Origin: Musa acuminata AAA Group
Lineage: Eukaryota; Streptophyta; Magnoliopsida; Zingiberales; Musaceae
Assembly (NCBI RefSeq): GCF_036884655.1
Contig: NC_088340.1
Coordinates: forward strand, 8,303,501-8,367,500
DNA length: 64,000 nt
Direction: 5' to 3'
Program-made: the position numbers and the translations under genes
Part shown: positions 63,842-64,000 of the stretch, one piece after another
Layout of the letters: each line of letters opens with the position of its first letter
Position numbering within the stretch: the stretch's first letter is position 1
The notes under the pieces: model-generated
What the model was told of the DNA's origin: nothing
Database searches by the model: none
The model's input: only the letters and a program-made list of their open reading frames with translations

Positions 63842-64000
63842 CTAAGATGAATAGCAAGTTCTCAACTCAATTGTCTTCGTCCATGAAAATATAAAATGAG
63901 ATAAAGCATATTATAATGCTACAATAGGAGGATGGCCTAAAACATGATATTTACAGTTAGATAATGCAACATGGAAATATTAAATTGTACGTGATGTCAC

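Overview
This is plant nuclear DNA. Genes are split by many GT-AG introns, some of them several kb long. Transposable elements are abundant, and the first exons of several genes are much richer in GC than the later ones. That 5' GC gradient and the repeat types fit a commelinid monocot, perhaps of the banana order; the organism is inferred from style, not proven. I found no prokaryotic, organellar or CRISPR sequence and no rRNA or functional tRNA gene.

Layout. Every gene I can support is on the minus strand. (1) 158-6085: 5' three-quarters of a PARN-type poly(A) ribonuclease gene, running off the left edge. (2) 7940-32762: a 17-exon gene of about 25 kb for a 542-residue RsmB-like protein (NusB domain plus m5C RNA methyltransferase). 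All 17 exons join in frame. Its large introns hold most of the repeats: nested LTR elements in introns 16 and 10, several small GTAC-rich hAT-type elements, and an 848-bp GC-rich hAT-type element in intron 5. (3) 33858-42712: a 12-exon gene for a 502-residue SET-domain protein of the Rubisco large-subunit methyltransferase family, also fully joined in frame. (4) 44142-47450: a broken CC-NB-LRR resistance-gene homologue with a duplicated, degenerate NB block, and a retrotransposon remnant just upstream. (5) 47836-53881: AT-rich, gene-poor DNA with near-perfect hairpins. (6) 53882-54349: an intact XERICO-like RING-H2 gene with a likely TATA box near 55.2 kb. (7) 59220-61151: a conserved but unidentified and possibly damaged gene. 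(8) 61519-63841: exons of an unidentified, apparently helical protein, probably continuing past the right edge.

Functionally, PARN (mRNA deadenylation), the NusB/m5C enzyme (rRNA modification) and the SET enzyme (protein lysine methylation) look like organelle-related housekeeping genes. The XERICO-like gene is probably linked to abscisic acid and drought. I see no operon-like cluster and no convincing new multi-gene system. The most notable features are structural: a large gene loaded with repeats, including two inversely oriented copies of one retroelement family flanking exons 11-16; well-bounded hAT-like elements with 7-8 bp target duplications; and a tandem-NB disease-resistance pseudogene.
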